A stretch of DNA of 64,000 nt from Pipra filicauda (Eukaryota > Chordata > Aves > Passeriformes > Pipridae). The first letter of the stretch is position 1. Every line of letters starts with the position of its first letter. Positions 62,960 to 64,000 of this stretch are shown here, one piece after another. The notes under the pieces were generated by a model. The model saw only the letters and a list, made by a program, of their open reading frames with translations, was not told where the DNA came from and did no database searches. The translations under genes and the position numbers were made by a program. The stretch lies in NCBI RefSeq assembly GCF_003945595.2, contig NW_024104365.1, positions 7,969,049 to 8,033,048 on the forward strand. The letters are read 5' to 3'.

Positions 62960-63280
62960 CTTGTGAAAATTATGCATAATGTGAAGAAACTTTGAAAGTC
63001 ACTTAATCATGTTATGACAATTTTTTTAATGAAAATTTGTTTTAATATTAATAGAGATTCATAGTTTCATGATAATATGGGTGGCGGTGGCATTTGGAGC
63101 AGCCGTATCTTGCCTGCAGCCATGCTGTGCTGTGCCATAACATAAGCTGTACTTCAGACTACTCAATAACTTTCCCACATATAAATTTATAAAGACTTTT
63201 ATAAGCTCCAATTACGTTTTTAAAAGACATAAAAACCCTCTTTAAAGGGTGCTTACGTGACACGTTAGTTTAACTTTCAA
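62960..63280. promoter_or_regulatory. Candidate AT-rich regulatory block with perfect palindrome
   Basis: Contains the perfect palindrome ATTATGCATAAT at 62969-62980, further TAATATTAATAG and TTTTTAATGAAAA stretches and a GGTGGCGGTGGCA patch near 63080-63092. The palindrome resembles POU/homeodomain dimer sites. The functional call is inference only. Confidence 0.22.
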
Positions 63281-64000
63281 CTGGACTTTGTGAAGAAGGG
63301 TTTTGTTACAGCAGTGCAAGCTTGGAGATGGACCCACATTTCCCTGGAAGTTGATGGGTGAAGCAGTTCAGGACAGAGAGTGACAAAAGGTTCAAGACAG
63401 TAGTTTTCTTAAATTTAAATATAGATTTCTAGTGTTTTTCTCGAACAAACCCTTTTATTCCCTCCAAACATATGTTCCGGGGGAAAAAAGTGTTAATAAA
63501 CTATGTGCATTCTGGTAAATTAAAGAGCACAAAGGTAAAGAGTTAATTGCCCACATTGTAAACTCAGATAATTAAAGTGGTCTCAGACAAGCTTTTAACT
63601 TGCACCAACCAGCCCTATCCCAGACAGCTCCCAGGCAGGGGATCTTTCCTAAAAGTTAGTCCTGATACAACATTCACTATGTCTTGGAGGCTGAGAAAGT
63701 TAATAACATGGCCATGGCCAAGCTTGGCCCATTGCCCTCAGGATCAGGGAGTGATCTGAGGTTGCTGCAATAGAGATTGTCATGCCAGGACTACCCTCTC
63801 AAAACCCATTGCTTTCTTCAGCCTTTAGGATTTTTGGAGCTGGAGTCCACCCCTGAAACTCAGAGGAAGAAAAAACGCACTATCTCAAGCTTCTCATGCT
63901 TTTTATTGAGCAACACAGAGAATTGCACCACTCTGGACCAAGGGAGAGAGCACAGGAGATGAGACTGTTTTACTGCTTTTGCCTGGGACATTTTCCTTTT

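Larger units (their letters stand above)
1..64000 (-). other. PKHD1: Internal part of the PKHD1 (fibrocystin) gene, minus strand
   Basis: Eleven minus-strand coding exons between 57212 and 17532 join in phase into one open reading frame of 781 codons. The product resembles the second G8 domain and following beta-helix region of fibrocystin, a very large single-pass receptor-like protein of primary cilia and apical membranes in renal and biliary epithelium. Segments such as [30 protein letters not shown] and FKDLDG match what I recall of human PKHD1 and are closer to it than to the paralogue PKHD1L1. No start codon, transmembrane exon, stop codon, promoter or polyadenylation signal of the gene falls in the window, so both ends are open. 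Introns seen range from 476 bases to about 9.8 kb. The two outer introns run past the window edges. Confidence 0.93.
57213..64000 (-). other. PKHD1: PKHD1 intron before the exon-50 equivalent, open at window edge
   Basis: I could not identify the preceding fibrocystin exon here. Contents: CR1 copies at 57594-57722, 59226-59345 and 61365-61905, a candidate conserved block at 60000-60550, a palindromic AT-rich site near 62969, and overlapping minus-strand frames at 61911-62608 of uncertain meaning. The stretches 57730-59220, 59350-59990, 60560-61350 and 63250-64000 show no recognisable element. Confidence 0.65.

Noticed and set aside
1..64000. CRISPR arrays, operons, riboswitches, prophage or plasmid features
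   Set aside because: The window is a spliced vertebrate gene with LINE repeats. Repeats present are CR1, microsatellites and one tandem duplication, with no regularly spaced repeat-spacer pattern.
1..64000. tRNA, rRNA or microRNA genes
   Set aside because: I saw no tRNA A/B-box pair with cloverleaf, no rRNA segment, and no miR-206 or miR-133b seed hairpin of the kind I recall near the other end of PKHD1. A covariance-model scan would be decisive.

Overview
This window is vertebrate nuclear DNA and almost certainly avian. It is AT-rich and CpG-poor. It carries about 30 fragments of CR1 LINEs in both orientations, and those in plus orientation end in the ATTCTATG-type 3' tail typical of bird CR1. 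No Alu, L1 or B elements are visible. There is no prokaryotic gene organisation, no CRISPR array and no intact transposon. Species and order cannot be set from sequence alone.

The only protein-coding gene I can support is an internal part of PKHD1 (fibrocystin/polyductin), transcribed on the minus strand. Eleven consecutive coding exons were reconstructed by eye: 57035-57212, 56216-56411, 46316-46435, 37050-37187, 28758-28871, 28042-28129, 24598-24752, 22524-22676, 21169-22047, 19696-19858 and 17532-17692 (2,345 coding bases, 781 whole codons plus split codons at both ends). Every intron starts GT and ends AG, every junction phase is compatible, and no exon has an in-frame stop. They encode the linker before the second G8 domain, that whole G8 domain, the following parallel beta-helix (PbH1) region in one 879-base exon, and the next two extracellular segments. 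By recalled human numbering these match exons 50 to 60, but the numbers are tentative. The gene start, N-terminal half, transmembrane segment and cytoplasmic tail lie outside the window.

Layout from low to high coordinate: 1-17531 is intron following the exon-60 equivalent, dense in CR1. 17532-28871 is an exon-rich cluster of eight exons in about 11.3 kb. 28872-56215 holds two small G8 exons separated by three introns of 8-10 kb, which include an old LINE reverse-transcriptase relic, a tandem duplication and an isolated intronic CpG island near 53.1-53.5 kb followed by a 47-base A run. 56216-57212 holds two exons. 57213-64000 is intron, with a repeat-free block near 60.0-60.55 kb that looks like a candidate conserved non-coding element.

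I found no convincing novel protein system. The most interesting non-gene signals are the CpG-rich block deep inside PKHD1, three candidate regulatory blocks with homeodomain/POU-like palindromes, a CR1-inside-CR1 nested insertion, a head-to-head CR1 palindrome next to a TA repeat, and a nested tandem duplication at 39.16-39.34 kb.
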